Shown here in pieces: positions 9,045 to 17,187 of a DNA stretch of 64,000 bases (position 1 is the first letter of the stretch; the number at the start of each line of letters is the position of its first letter). The position numbers and the translations under genes are program-made. The DNA lies in assembly GCF_001224225.1 (NCBI RefSeq), contig NZ_CUEE01000003.1, positions 62,001 through 126,000 on the forward strand, written 5' to 3'. The DNA comes from Staphylococcus borealis (GTDB lineage Bacteria > Bacillota > Bacilli > Staphylococcales > Staphylococcaceae). The notes beneath the pieces were generated by a model. It was not told the DNA's origin. It worked only from the letters and a program-made list of their open reading frames with translations, and made no database searches.

Positions 9045-10172
9045 TTACGATTTAGCTACTAATTCAATAATTTTGACAATTTGTGTTGCTAAGTCGTTGA
9101 GAGACTTAATTGAAATGCGTTCTGATGTAGTGTGAATGTGTTCATAGCCAACACCTAAAATGACTGTAGGGATTCCAAATGTATTAATAATACTACCATC
9201 TGAGCCACCTCCAGCAATAACAGTATCACCAGTTAATCCTAATTCTTTCGCACTATTTATAGCATATTGCGTAACTTTATCTTCATCATTTAATTTAAAG
9301 CCAGGATAGCTTTTCTCAATTATTACTTTGGCTTCTCCACCAAATTCTTGTGCAGTTGACTCAAATATTTCTTTCATATGTGCTACTTGTTGCTCAATAC
9401 TTTGATCATTATGAGAACGTGCTTCAGCTTCTAGCACGACTTCATCTGCAACAATATTAGTTGCAGAACCACCGTGAAATTTACCTATATTTGCAGTTGT
9501 ATATTGATCAATTTGACCTAATTTCATACGACTTATTGCTTTTGCGGCAATATTAATTGCACTAATCCCTTCTGAAGGCGTACTAGCATGAGCAGTTTTC
9601 CCTAAAATAGTCGAATTGATGACCATTTGAGTTGGTGCACCTACGACTGTTGTACCAACAGGTTGACTAGCATCGACAGCATAACCAAATTCAGCGTCTA
9701 TGAGTGATTTATCTAATTCTTTTACACCTTTAAGACCTGACTCTTCACCAACAGTAATTATGAATTGAATTTGACCATGTGGTATTTTATTGTCATTAAG
9801 ATACTGTATTGTCTCAATAATTGCTGCTAATCCTGCTTTGTCATCCGCACCTAAGATGGTTGTTCCATCTGAGTATATATAGCCATCATCATTAATTTGA
9901 GGTTGAATATTTAAACCTGGCACTACGGTATCCATATGGCTCGTGAAATAAATTTTAGCTACGTCTTGGTTATCACTTGTTGCGGGCAATGTACATATAA
10001 GATTATTAGCACCTAACCATGACTTTTCTGAAGCTCTGTCTTCAGCAACATGTAAACCTAATGCTTCAAATTTCTTTTTTAGAATGGGTTGGATGACTTC
10101 CTCATGACCTGTTTCAGAATTTATTTTCACTAATTCTAGAAATGTTTCAAGTAATCGTTGACTGTTTATCAT
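9045..10172 (-). CDS. M20 family peptidase, PepT-like (YqjE type)
   Basis: This predicted cytosolic di-zinc aminopeptidase of the M20 family is 375 residues long and closest in form to B. subtilis YqjE and tripeptidase T. Visible metal-ligand segments are TSHMDTVVPG (His-x-Asp), GADDKAGLAA (bridging Asp), GEESGLKG (catalytic and ligand Glu pair), DASQPVG and the C-terminal HIHTTSE. A central dimerisation or lid domain (TAHASTPSEG) is present. A good ribosome-binding site, AAAGGGG, precedes the ATG. The exact peptide substrate cannot be told from sequence; T-type tripeptidase is one possibility. It lies next to gnd and a Prli42-like gene with no operon link visible. Confidence 0.82.
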   Translation of the reverse strand: MINSQRLLETFLELVKINSETGHEEVIQPILKKKFEALGLHVAEDRASEKSWLGANNLICTLPATSDNQDVAKIYFTSHMDTVVPGLNIQPQINDDGYIYSDGTTILGADDKAGLAAIIETIQYLNDNKIPHGQIQFIITVGEESGLKGVKELDKSLIDAEFGYAVDASQPVGTTVVGAPTQMVINSTILGKTAHASTPSEGISAINIAAKAISRMKLGQIDQYTTANIGKFHGGSATNIVADEVVLEAEARSHNDQSIEQQVAHMKEIFESTAQEFGGEAKVIIEKSYPGFKLNDEDKVTQYAINSAKELGLTGDTVIAGGGSDGSIINTFGIPTVILGVGYEHIHTTSERISIKSLNDLATQIVKIIELVAKS

Positions 10173-10329
10173 TGTGATAAAACCCCTTTCTTATTTAATT
10201 TCTATTTTAACTAACTTTCTACAATATCAAAAATAAATTGATTGCCATTTGTATTAAAATCATTTATGGTTAATTTATATATTTGGTAAAGTACATGTTA
10301 TTAAGTACTTTAATAAGGAGCGTCAAATA

Positions 10330-10425
10330 GTGAATAATAAAGTACTAAGAATTATAATTATTGTAATGTTAGTCGCTATTATAGCAGCATTACTACTCAC
10401 AAGTTTAGTGCCATTGATGCATTAA
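10330..10425 (+). CDS. prli42: Prli42-like stressosome-associated membrane miniprotein
   Basis: A 31-residue protein starting at GTG, with aaggag at 10315-10320 and a 9-base spacer, and followed at once by a strong terminator. The N-terminus MNNKVLRI is short and basic; the rest is one hydrophobic membrane helix ending in a short polar tail. Length, N-K-K/V-(L/V)-R start and single helix match Prli42, which in Listeria anchors the stressosome to the membrane. That it is translated is supported by ribosome-binding site, start, stop and terminator layout. Its function in staphylococci, which have SigB but lack a classical stressosome, is inferred and uncertain. Confidence 0.75.
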   Translation: MNNKVLRIIIIVMLVAIIAALLLTSLVPLMH

Positions 10426-10434
10426 TCTTTAAAG

Positions 10435-10473
10435 AAAAGAGGGTAAGACGAACATCTCGTCTTACCCTCTTTT
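10435..10473. terminator. Strong intrinsic terminator, bidirectional
   Basis: The arms aaaagagggtaagacg and cgtcttaccctctttt are a perfect 16-base-pair stem with a short loop. It serves the miniprotein gene and the convergent YqjA-like gene. Confidence 0.9.
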
Positions 10474-10488
10474 CTATTTAATAACTTA

Positions 10489-11466
10489 TTATAATTCATT
10501 ATGCAATCTTAATGAACCAAACTGAGATTTAATATTTAGATATTCTTCTAACTCATTTAATATTTGCATCATACTTGAACGTGATTTTAAAGATTGATGA
10601 GATTTAGGAAGTGGTAATTCATCTAATGACAAACGGATTTCATATAATGAATGTAAACGGAGTGCAGTATAGTCGTTACTATTTACATTATTACCAATTT
10701 CTGTCATTAAATGTGATACATCTGCCAATAGAGGATCGTCGACAGTAACTTGATTTAATAAAGGTTTAATTCTACGAAGTAATTCAAGTTGTTCTTGTCT
10801 CATATCAAAGTAGTGATAATAAGAGTTTTCATTTCGAATAAAATGGTTTTTAACATCTCTAAATGCAATTGATTTCGCTTTACGAATATCCAATTGAAGT
10901 TTCTCGAAAGATAATGACAAATCATTACTATAATCCGAGCACGCTTCACTGTATGCCATAAATATGTCTTTAAATCCTTTTTCAATTTCTTTCTTGAAAG
11001 AAACGAGTGTTTTATCTAAACTCGGCATAATTAAATTCATAATGAATGCAATTCCTAGCCCAATAGTTAATAAGAGTAGTTCGTTGATGATTAAATGTAA
11101 ATTAATCGTTGTTGCATTAAAAACATGTAATAATATAACGCAACTCGTTACAACACCCTCTTGAACCTTGAGCATGACAGTTATAGGAATAAATAATAAA
11201 ACAATTAATCCTAGAACAAGTGCACTCTGGCCTAATAGGCTAAATACAAGTGAACCGAATAGTAGAATTAAAATACAAGATACAAATCGTGATACGATAG
11301 CTTGTACTGAATGAACTTTTGTATGTTTGATACACAATACAATGAGGATAGCACTTGATGCATAATTATCAAGTCCTATCCATTTGGCTAAAATGACACC
11401 TAGCGTTATACCTACCGCAGTTTTAAGTGTTCTAAATCCAATCTTATACGGATTTAACTTTAGCAT
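10489..11466 (-). CDS. YqjA-like integral membrane protein (aromatic acid exporter/DUF939 family)
   Basis: The 325-residue protein has four or five closely spaced membrane helices in residues about 10-145 (for example TAVGITLGVILAKWIGL, ILILLFGSLVFSLLGQ and LLLTIGLGIAFIMNLIMP), then a soluble helical domain of about 170 residues. This is the layout of the ArAE_1/DUF939 family that includes B. subtilis YqjA. Family members have been suggested to export aromatic acids, but no substrate is established. It starts 12 bases after the end of brxB on the same strand, so they are probably co-transcribed. The conserved proline and acidic positions give no clue to mechanism. Confidence 0.75.
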   Translation of the reverse strand: MLKLNPYKIGFRTLKTAVGITLGVILAKWIGLDNYASSAILIVLCIKHTKVHSVQAIVSRFVSCILILLFGSLVFSLLGQSALVLGLIVLLFIPITVMLKVQEGVVTSCVILLHVFNATTINLHLIINELLLLTIGLGIAFIMNLIMPSLDKTLVSFKKEIEKGFKDIFMAYSEACSDYSNDLSLSFEKLQLDIRKAKSIAFRDVKNHFIRNENSYYHYFDMRQEQLELLRRIKPLLNQVTVDDPLLADVSHLMTEIGNNVNSNDYTALRLHSLYEIRLSLDELPLPKSHQSLKSRSSMMQILNELEEYLNIKSQFGSLRLHNEL

Positions 11467-11478
11467 CGGTAAATCCTC

Positions 11479-11916
11479 TTATCTCTCGTCGCAATACTTA
11501 TCAAATAGGCTTTGTAATTGATTAATAACATCCATTACATCATGGCCTTCTATTTGATGACGTTCGATCATTTCGGTAATTTTACCATCTTTAATTAGAG
11601 CAAAAGATGGGCTTGAAGGTGCATATCCTTCAAAGTAATCTCTAGCCTGTTGCGTAGCTTCTTTATCTTGACCAGCAAATACAGTAACTAATCGATCTGG
11701 TAACTTATCATAATGTAATGCATGTGATGCTGCTGGACGCGCAATTCCACCTGCACACCCACATACAGAATTAACCATTACTAATGATGTACCATTTTGT
11801 TGTAATACTTTATCAACGTCTTCTGCTGATCTTAATTGCTCGTAACCTGCACTTTCAATTTCGTTACGAGCTTGTTCAACCACACCATTCATATATAAAT
11901 CAAAATTTAAATCCAT
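11479..11916 (-). CDS. brxB: Bacilliredoxin BrxB (YqiW)
   Basis: Bacilliredoxins remove bacillithiol from mixed disulfides on oxidised proteins. The 145-residue thioredoxin-like protein has the characteristic C-G-C active site at residues 52-54 within [10 protein letters not shown], followed by IARPA. Two paralogues, BrxA and BrxB, exist in staphylococci; I choose BrxB because this position, beside the branched-chain dehydrogenase operon, is that of the S. aureus gene called brxB. GAAAGGTGA lies before the ATG. It is probably co-transcribed with the downstream YqjA-like gene. Paralogue assignment is less certain than the family. Confidence 0.88.
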   Translation of the reverse strand: MDLNFDLYMNGVVEQARNEIESAGYEQLRSAEDVDKVLQQNGTSLVMVNSVCGCAGGIARPAASHALHYDKLPDRLVTVFAGQDKEATQQARDYFEGYAPSSPSFALIKDGKITEMIERHQIEGHDVMDVINQLQSLFDKYCDER

Positions 11917-12017
11917 TTTGAATCACCTTTCAATCTTTTATTTATTCAATTTTATTCTACTAATTTAAACGATAGAGTTCAAATAGGTTGTCCAAGGCTA
12001 TGCCATCTTATTAAATA

Positions 12018-13352
12018 CTAATAAATACTTGTATTTTCAACTGTAAATTGCTCAATTCGTTGTTTTACTTGCGACATGAAGCGACCTGTTTGGACACCAT
12101 CTAATATACGGTGATCAATCGAAATACATAAATTAACCATGCTTCTAATTGCTATCATGTCATCAATCACGACAGGTTTTTTTACAATTGATTCTACTTG
12201 TAATATTGCAGCTTGTGGATGGTTAATAATACCCATTGACGAAACAGAACCGAATGTACCAGTGTTATTAACCGTAAACGTTCCACCTGACATGTCCTCT
12301 TGAGTTAATTGTTTATTTCTAGCTTTTCGTGCTAATTCATTGATTTCTCTAGCAATGCCTTTAATAGATTTCTCATCAGCATGTTTGATAACTGGAACAT
12401 ATAATTTATCTTCATCTGCAACTGCAATCGAAATATTAATGTCTTTATGAAGGATAATTTCCTCACCGTCCCAACTACTATTTAAGAGTGGGTTTGATTT
12501 GAGCGCTTCTGCAACTGCTTTTACAAAGAATGCAAAGAAGGTTAAATTATATCCTTCATTTTCTTTGAATGTGTTTTTATGATGGTTTCTCGTTTTAACC
12601 AAGTTAGTTGCATCAACTTCAACCAACATCCATCCATGTGGAATTTCAGTAACACTTGTTACCATGTTTTGGGCAATTGCTTTTCGTACGCCTTTTACTG
12701 GAATAGACTGACCTGATTGCGTGTGATTTGAATCAGTGCTGGCCACTTGATTTTCAAAAGATGGCTCTGTTTTGTTATTAAGTTTAGAAATTTGTTTCTC
12801 AGAATCCACATAAGATTCAATATCTTTTTTAGTTACTCTTCCTTCGAAACCTGTGCCACGTACACGTGATAAATCAACATTATTTTCAGAAGCAATTTTA
12901 AATACGACAGGAGAATAGCGACCATTATTTAGTGGTGACGATGCTGATTCTGTATTTGATTGTTCATTTTGACGAACGTTCTGATCAGTGTGAACACTTG
13001 AGTCTGATTTTGACGTTTTATCAGTTAAGACATCCATATTGTTTGTATTAACAGTTGTTTCATTCTTATTATCATCTGTTCCTTGTTTATGATTATGCGT
13101 GTTCGTTGATTGATTTGACTCAGAAGATTCAATTTTACATATAACATGATCTATTTGAACTGTTTCTCCTTCAGAAACTAAGATTTCAGTAATAGTACCA
13201 GAAACCGTTGAAGGTACCTCAGCGGTTACTTTATCAGTAACGACTTCACATAAGGGTTCATATTCGTCTACATAGTCTCCTACAGAAATAAGCCATTGCT
13301 CGATTGTACCTTCATGAACACTTTCGCCTAGTTTAGGCATTTTAACATCCAT
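12018..13352 (-). CDS. bkdB: Branched-chain 2-oxoacid dehydrogenase E2 (lipoamide acyltransferase)
   Basis: The E2 core of the branched-chain 2-oxoacid dehydrogenase transfers branched acyl groups from lipoyl-lysine to CoA, giving primers for branched fatty acids. The 444-residue protein has an N-terminal lipoyl domain with the lipoylated Lys at residue 41 (VVTDKVTAEVPS), a long Asn/Ser/Asp-rich linker (about 80-140), a peripheral-subunit-binding domain (about 145-185, VRGTGFEGRVTKKDIE) and a catalytic domain with HRILDGVQTGRFM near the end. It is the last gene of the operon lpd-E1alpha-E1beta-E2, 12 bases after E1 beta. Lipoylation likely depends on LipM encoded at 28 kb. Confidence 0.92.
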   Translation of the reverse strand: MDVKMPKLGESVHEGTIEQWLISVGDYVDEYEPLCEVVTDKVTAEVPSTVSGTITEILVSEGETVQIDHVICKIESSESNQSTNTHNHKQGTDDNKNETTVNTNNMDVLTDKTSKSDSSVHTDQNVRQNEQSNTESASSPLNNGRYSPVVFKIASENNVDLSRVRGTGFEGRVTKKDIESYVDSEKQISKLNNKTEPSFENQVASTDSNHTQSGQSIPVKGVRKAIAQNMVTSVTEIPHGWMLVEVDATNLVKTRNHHKNTFKENEGYNLTFFAFFVKAVAEALKSNPLLNSSWDGEEIILHKDINISIAVADEDKLYVPVIKHADEKSIKGIAREINELARKARNKQLTQEDMSGGTFTVNNTGTFGSVSSMGIINHPQAAILQVESIVKKPVVIDDMIAIRSMVNLCISIDHRILDGVQTGRFMSQVKQRIEQFTVENTSIY

Positions 13353-13364
13353 AATTTTGCCTCC

Positions 13365-14348
13365 TTAAAATTGTGCAAGCTCTCTCATTTTTTCTAAGAT
13401 TTTATCAGGATTCATCATAACTTCATTTTCTAAATTCGGAGAAAATGGCATTGAAGGTACATCTGGTCCAGCTAACCTCATAATCGGTGCATCAAGTTCA
13501 AATAAACAGTTTTCAGCAATAATTGCTGAAACTTCTGACATGATACTACCTTCAAGATTATCTTCAGTAACGAGTAAAATCTTGCCATTGATTTTGGCGC
13601 GTTCAATAATTGTCTCTTTATCTAAAGGGTAAACTGTTCTTAAATCGACAATTTCTACACTGATACCATCAGCGGCTAAAATATCAGCAGCTTGCATACA
13701 ATAATTTACACATAATCCATATGTAAATACTGCAATATCGTTGCCTTCTCGTTTAACATCAGCTTTTCCAAGAGGAACAGTATAATATTCCTCTGGTACT
13801 TCTTCTTTTAAGAAACGATAGGCCTTTTTATGTTCAAAAAATAGTACTGGATCATTAGATTCAATAGAAGATAATAATAACCCTTTAGCATCATAAGGTG
13901 ATGATGGAATGACGATTGTAAGTCCAGGTGTAGAAGCGAAAATACTTTCGATACTTTGAGAATGATATAAACCACCATGAACACCACCACCAAAAGGTGC
14001 TCTTATTGTAATCGGGCATTGCCAGTCATTATTTGAACGATAACGCATTTTTGCTGCTTCACTTATAATTTGATTAACTGCTGGCAAGATAAAATCTGCA
14101 AATTGAATTTCTGCAATTGGTCGTTTGCCAATCATTGCAGCGCCAATAGCAGTACCAACGATATTAGATTCGGCTAACGGGGTATCAATTACTCTTTCAA
14201 CACCGTATTTTTCTTGTAAACCACGTGTAGCGCCAAATACGCCACCTTTTTTCCCAACATCTTCACCAAGTATAAATACATTGTTATCTTGTTCCATGGC
14301 TAAATCTTGTGCTTGTTGTATCGCTTCAATATACGTCATTTTACTCAT
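13365..14348 (-). CDS. bkdAB: Branched-chain 2-oxoacid dehydrogenase E1 beta
   Basis: The beta subunit of the thiamine-diphosphate E1 component pairs with E1 alpha to decarboxylate branched-chain 2-oxoacids from Val, Leu and Ile. The 327-residue form begins MSKMTYIEAIQQA; GEDVGKKGGVFGAT, ADFILPAVNQI and GLYHSQSIESIF are typical of transketolase-like beta chains. I start at 14348, where GGAGG precedes the ATG and the start overlaps the E1 alpha stop by 8 bases, a sign of translational coupling; an upstream in-frame ATG at 14393 lies well inside the E1 alpha gene. Confidence 0.92.
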   Translation of the reverse strand: MSKMTYIEAIQQAQDLAMEQDNNVFILGEDVGKKGGVFGATRGLQEKYGVERVIDTPLAESNIVGTAIGAAMIGKRPIAEIQFADFILPAVNQIISEAAKMRYRSNNDWQCPITIRAPFGGGVHGGLYHSQSIESIFASTPGLTIVIPSSPYDAKGLLLSSIESNDPVLFFEHKKAYRFLKEEVPEEYYTVPLGKADVKREGNDIAVFTYGLCVNYCMQAADILAADGISVEIVDLRTVYPLDKETIIERAKINGKILLVTEDNLEGSIMSEVSAIIAENCLFELDAPIMRLAGPDVPSMPFSPNLENEVMMNPDKILEKMRELAQF

Positions 14349-15342
14349 TGCCAATACCTCCTTCTGGATCATACACAAATTGATATGTTTCATCTACAGA
14401 TGGATATGGCGCTTGTTCTGCGTCTTTTGTGGCTTTAGTAATAATTTCTTTATGTGCTTGCTCTAACTGATCTAACCATGCTTGATCGATGATACCTTGT
14501 TCGAGTAAATAATCTTTAAATTTAAGATTGCAATCATACGTTTTTAAAGCTTCTCGTTCTTCTTTAGTACGATATGTATCATCATCATCTGATGAATGTG
14601 GTGTCATACGATTTGTAACGGCCTCAATTAAGGTAGCACCTTCACCATTTAATGCACGCGTTCTAGCTTCTTTCATCGCTTTATACATAGCAATAGGATC
14701 GTTACCATCTACAGTTTCACCGTGGATACCATAGCCTAAAGCTCTATCAGAAAGTTTTTCGGCGGCATATTGTAGTGAATTTGGAACTGATATCGCGTAT
14801 TTATTATTAATAATGACGCAAACAAATGGTAGTTTGTGTACACCTGCAAAGTTTAAGCCTTCGTGAAAATCTCCTTGATTTGAACTTCCTTCACCTACAG
14901 TGGCTGTAGCGATATTAGGTTTTTTATCCATTTTCAATGCTAAAGCAGCACCTACTGAATGAGGTATTTGAGTTGCAACAGGAGAACTTTGAGATAATAT
15001 ACCTTTTTCACGATGACTGAAGTGAGATGGCATCTGCTTGCCACCAGAATTAATATCATCCTTTTTACCGAATGAAGCTAGCATTGTATCATAAGGAGAA
15101 ATACCCATATAAGTTACAAATGCTAAATCTCTATAATATGGAGATGAAATATCTCCTTCTTTCATAGCATAAGCCATTCCTATTTGAGTGGCTTCCTGTC
15201 CTTGTCCACTTACGACAAAGGGAATTTTACCCGCACGGTTTAGTAACCATAATCGTTCATCTACTTTTCTGCCTAAATCCATCCATTTATAGATTTCTTT
15301 GAGGTCATCTTCTAAAAGTCCGACAGATTTATAATCAATCAT
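14341..15342 (-). CDS. bkdAA: Branched-chain 2-oxoacid dehydrogenase E1 alpha
   Basis: The alpha subunit of E1 binds thiamine diphosphate. In the 333-residue protein the TPP signature runs from GEGSSNQGDFHEGLNFA (GDG-type motif, here GEG) to INNKYAISVP, and TPHSSDDDDTYR is the serine-containing loop known to be phosphorylated in eukaryotic homologues. GRKVDERLWLLNRAGKIPF is the conserved N-terminal segment. AGGAGG precedes the ATG. It lies 17 bases after lpd and overlaps E1 beta. The alternative, pyruvate dehydrogenase, is less likely because the linked E2 and gene order match the staphylococcal branched-chain operon. Confidence 0.92.
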   Translation of the reverse strand: MIDYKSVGLLEDDLKEIYKWMDLGRKVDERLWLLNRAGKIPFVVSGQGQEATQIGMAYAMKEGDISSPYYRDLAFVTYMGISPYDTMLASFGKKDDINSGGKQMPSHFSHREKGILSQSSPVATQIPHSVGAALALKMDKKPNIATATVGEGSSNQGDFHEGLNFAGVHKLPFVCVIINNKYAISVPNSLQYAAEKLSDRALGYGIHGETVDGNDPIAMYKAMKEARTRALNGEGATLIEAVTNRMTPHSSDDDDTYRTKEEREALKTYDCNLKFKDYLLEQGIIDQAWLDQLEQAHKEIITKATKDAEQAPYPSVDETYQFVYDPEGGIGNE

Positions 15343-15359
15343 TTTAAATATTCCTCCTA

Positions 15360-16784
15360 TTAAACATGTATCGCTCTATTTTCTACTTTCAATCCCAATT
15401 CCATTAATACTTCAGATATTGAAGGATGTGCGTGTGTTGTCAGACCTAATTCAATTGCTGAGCCATTCATAAATTGTAATAATGACGCTTCATTGATTAA
15501 TTCAGTAACCTGTGGTCCTATCATGCTAATACCGATAATTTCATTTGTTTCTTGATCAATCACCATTTCGCAAAAGCCTTTATCCTTAGCATTAGTCTCT
15601 ATCACAGCTTTACCAATTGCATTAAACCCTACTTTAAATGATTTAGATTTAATATTTTGTGCTTTGGCAGACTCCTTATTATAACCAATGGAAGCAACTT
15701 CAGGATGTGTATATATACATTTAGGCATTTTGTTATAGTTTAAAGGTAAGCTAGATTCATTAAACATATGTTCGACAGCTAAAATACCTTCTTTTGAAGA
15801 CACATGAGCTAATTGTAATTTGCCTATACAATCACCAGCAGCATAGATATGTTTATCTTCTGTTTGTAAGCATTCATTAACTAAAATGTTACCTAATTGA
15901 TCTGTTTGAATTTTAGTATTGTTTAACCCAATATCATTGGTGTTAGGAGTACGTCCAATCGCTACTAAAACTTTGTCTAATTCTAATGTTTTTTCCTCAT
16001 TGACTTGAATGGTTACGGAATTAGCATTAACGGTTACTGATGCATCACTTAAGGCACAATTTTCATAAAATGCAACGCCTCTTTCGCTAAGAGCGGTTTT
16101 AAGACATTTTGCAATTTGAGCACTTTCAGCAGGTAGAATTCGTTCGCCAGCCTCAATTACACTAACCTCTACACCTAAGTCTATTAATAAAGAAGCGAAT
16201 TCAAGTCCAATCACGCCACCGCCTATGATTGCTATCTTTGTGGGTAAATCAGTGAGTTCAAGCATGTCACTGCTAGATAATACGGTTTTATGATTGAAAG
16301 GTAAAAATGGTAATTGTGTTGGGTATGATCCTGTAGCAATTAAGACATATTGATTAGGTAAAAGATCAGATTCACCATCTTCGTATTCAACTGAGATTGT
16401 ACCACTTTGTGGTGAAAAAATAGATGTACCCATTATTCTTCCAGTACCATTAAAAACATCAATGTGATTTTTTTGCATTAAACTATCTATACCATGATGC
16501 ATTTGGCTAACAATATTGTCTTTACGTTCCATCATTGTTTTTAAGTCAAATGAAAAATGATCTATATTCACCCCAAAGTCAGCGGATTCTTTCACCGTTC
16601 TTAATACTTCAGCAGATTTTAATAATGCTTTTGTAGGGATACATCCTTTATGTAAACAAGTTCCACCTAATAATGATTTCTCTACAATAGCTACCTTTTT
16701 ACCCAGTTGAGATGCTCGTATGGCCGCCACATATCCAGCGGTTCCTCCACCTAAAACGACTAGGTCATATTGCTTTTCACTCAT
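15360..16784 (-). CDS. lpdA: Dihydrolipoyl dehydrogenase of the branched-chain complex (E3)
   Basis: E3 reoxidises dihydrolipoamide on E2, passing electrons through a disulfide and FAD to NAD+. The 474-residue flavoprotein has VVLGGGTAGYVAAIRAS (FAD fold), the redox-active pair in GGTCLHKGCIPTK, a second Rossmann motif IAIIGGGVIGLEFASLL for NAD and the C-terminal THAHPSISE carrying the catalytic His-Glu. GGAG lies before the ATG. It is the first gene of the bkd operon, so the operon promoter should lie in the 16785-16980 gap. Confidence 0.93.
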   Translation of the reverse strand: MSEKQYDLVVLGGGTAGYVAAIRASQLGKKVAIVEKSLLGGTCLHKGCIPTKALLKSAEVLRTVKESADFGVNIDHFSFDLKTMMERKDNIVSQMHHGIDSLMQKNHIDVFNGTGRIMGTSIFSPQSGTISVEYEDGESDLLPNQYVLIATGSYPTQLPFLPFNHKTVLSSSDMLELTDLPTKIAIIGGGVIGLEFASLLIDLGVEVSVIEAGERILPAESAQIAKCLKTALSERGVAFYENCALSDASVTVNANSVTIQVNEEKTLELDKVLVAIGRTPNTNDIGLNNTKIQTDQLGNILVNECLQTEDKHIYAAGDCIGKLQLAHVSSKEGILAVEHMFNESSLPLNYNKMPKCIYTHPEVASIGYNKESAKAQNIKSKSFKVGFNAIGKAVIETNAKDKGFCEMVIDQETNEIIGISMIGPQVTELINEASLLQFMNGSAIELGLTTHAHPSISEVLMELGLKVENRAIHV

Positions 16785-16884
16785 TTTTTTACTCCTAACG
16801 CATTTACAATTTATTTATCAATAGTATGGTGCAACAATATTCAATATAAATAGATTTTAAATGTCTAATGTCATTTATAACGCA

Positions 16885-16899
16885 ATGAGCATAGCTCAT
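16885..16899. promoter_or_regulatory. 15-base palindrome upstream of the bkd operon
   Basis: The sequence atgagcatagctcat has perfect 6-base arms and lies about 100 bases upstream of the lpd start, in a 400-base gap that must hold the operon promoter. I do not recognise the binding protein. Confidence 0.35.
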
Positions 16900-16980
16900 A
16901 AAAATCAATTTATTTAAATTAGTGATTTATTATACATTTTACATCAAAATTTAATAGTAATAAAACTAATAAATTACATA

Positions 16981-17186
16981 AGAGGTTGGGACAAAATATA
17001 AGTCTCAGCCTAATTTATTATTTTAGCAGTAGCCGACTCGTTTGAAAACGCGCTTAAATCAAGCTTTTTTTCAAACCTAGTCATTCTTACCTATGCGTTG
17101 CCAAGCAAAGAGAATTTTATCAAAAAATTCTACAAGCTAAGCATGCTGGGGCGGGACAACGATTAACTTTAATTGCTGTACCGCAC
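16981..17186. repeat. Hairpin-rich intergenic repeat, copy 4; recN terminator region
   Basis: This copy is in the reverse orientation relative to copies 2 and 5: gaggttgggac..., agcagtagccgactcgtttgaaa..., aagcaaagagaattt...aaattctacaag and ctggggcgggac. It follows recN on the minus strand, and ggtgcggtacag...ctgtaccgcaccc-like pairing precedes a T run. The remaining 16785-16980 is AT-rich promoter region. Confidence 0.55.
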
Positions 17187-17187
17187 C

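Noticed and set aside
14125..14466. 113-residue plus-strand frame opposite the E1 genes
   Set aside because: It lies antisense to two well-conserved coding genes and has no ribosome-binding site.
16925..16960. CodY-like box (minus strand AATTTTGATGTAAAA) before the bkd operon
   Set aside because: Five or more differences from the 15-base consensus AATTTTCWGAAAATT; too weak to annotate.
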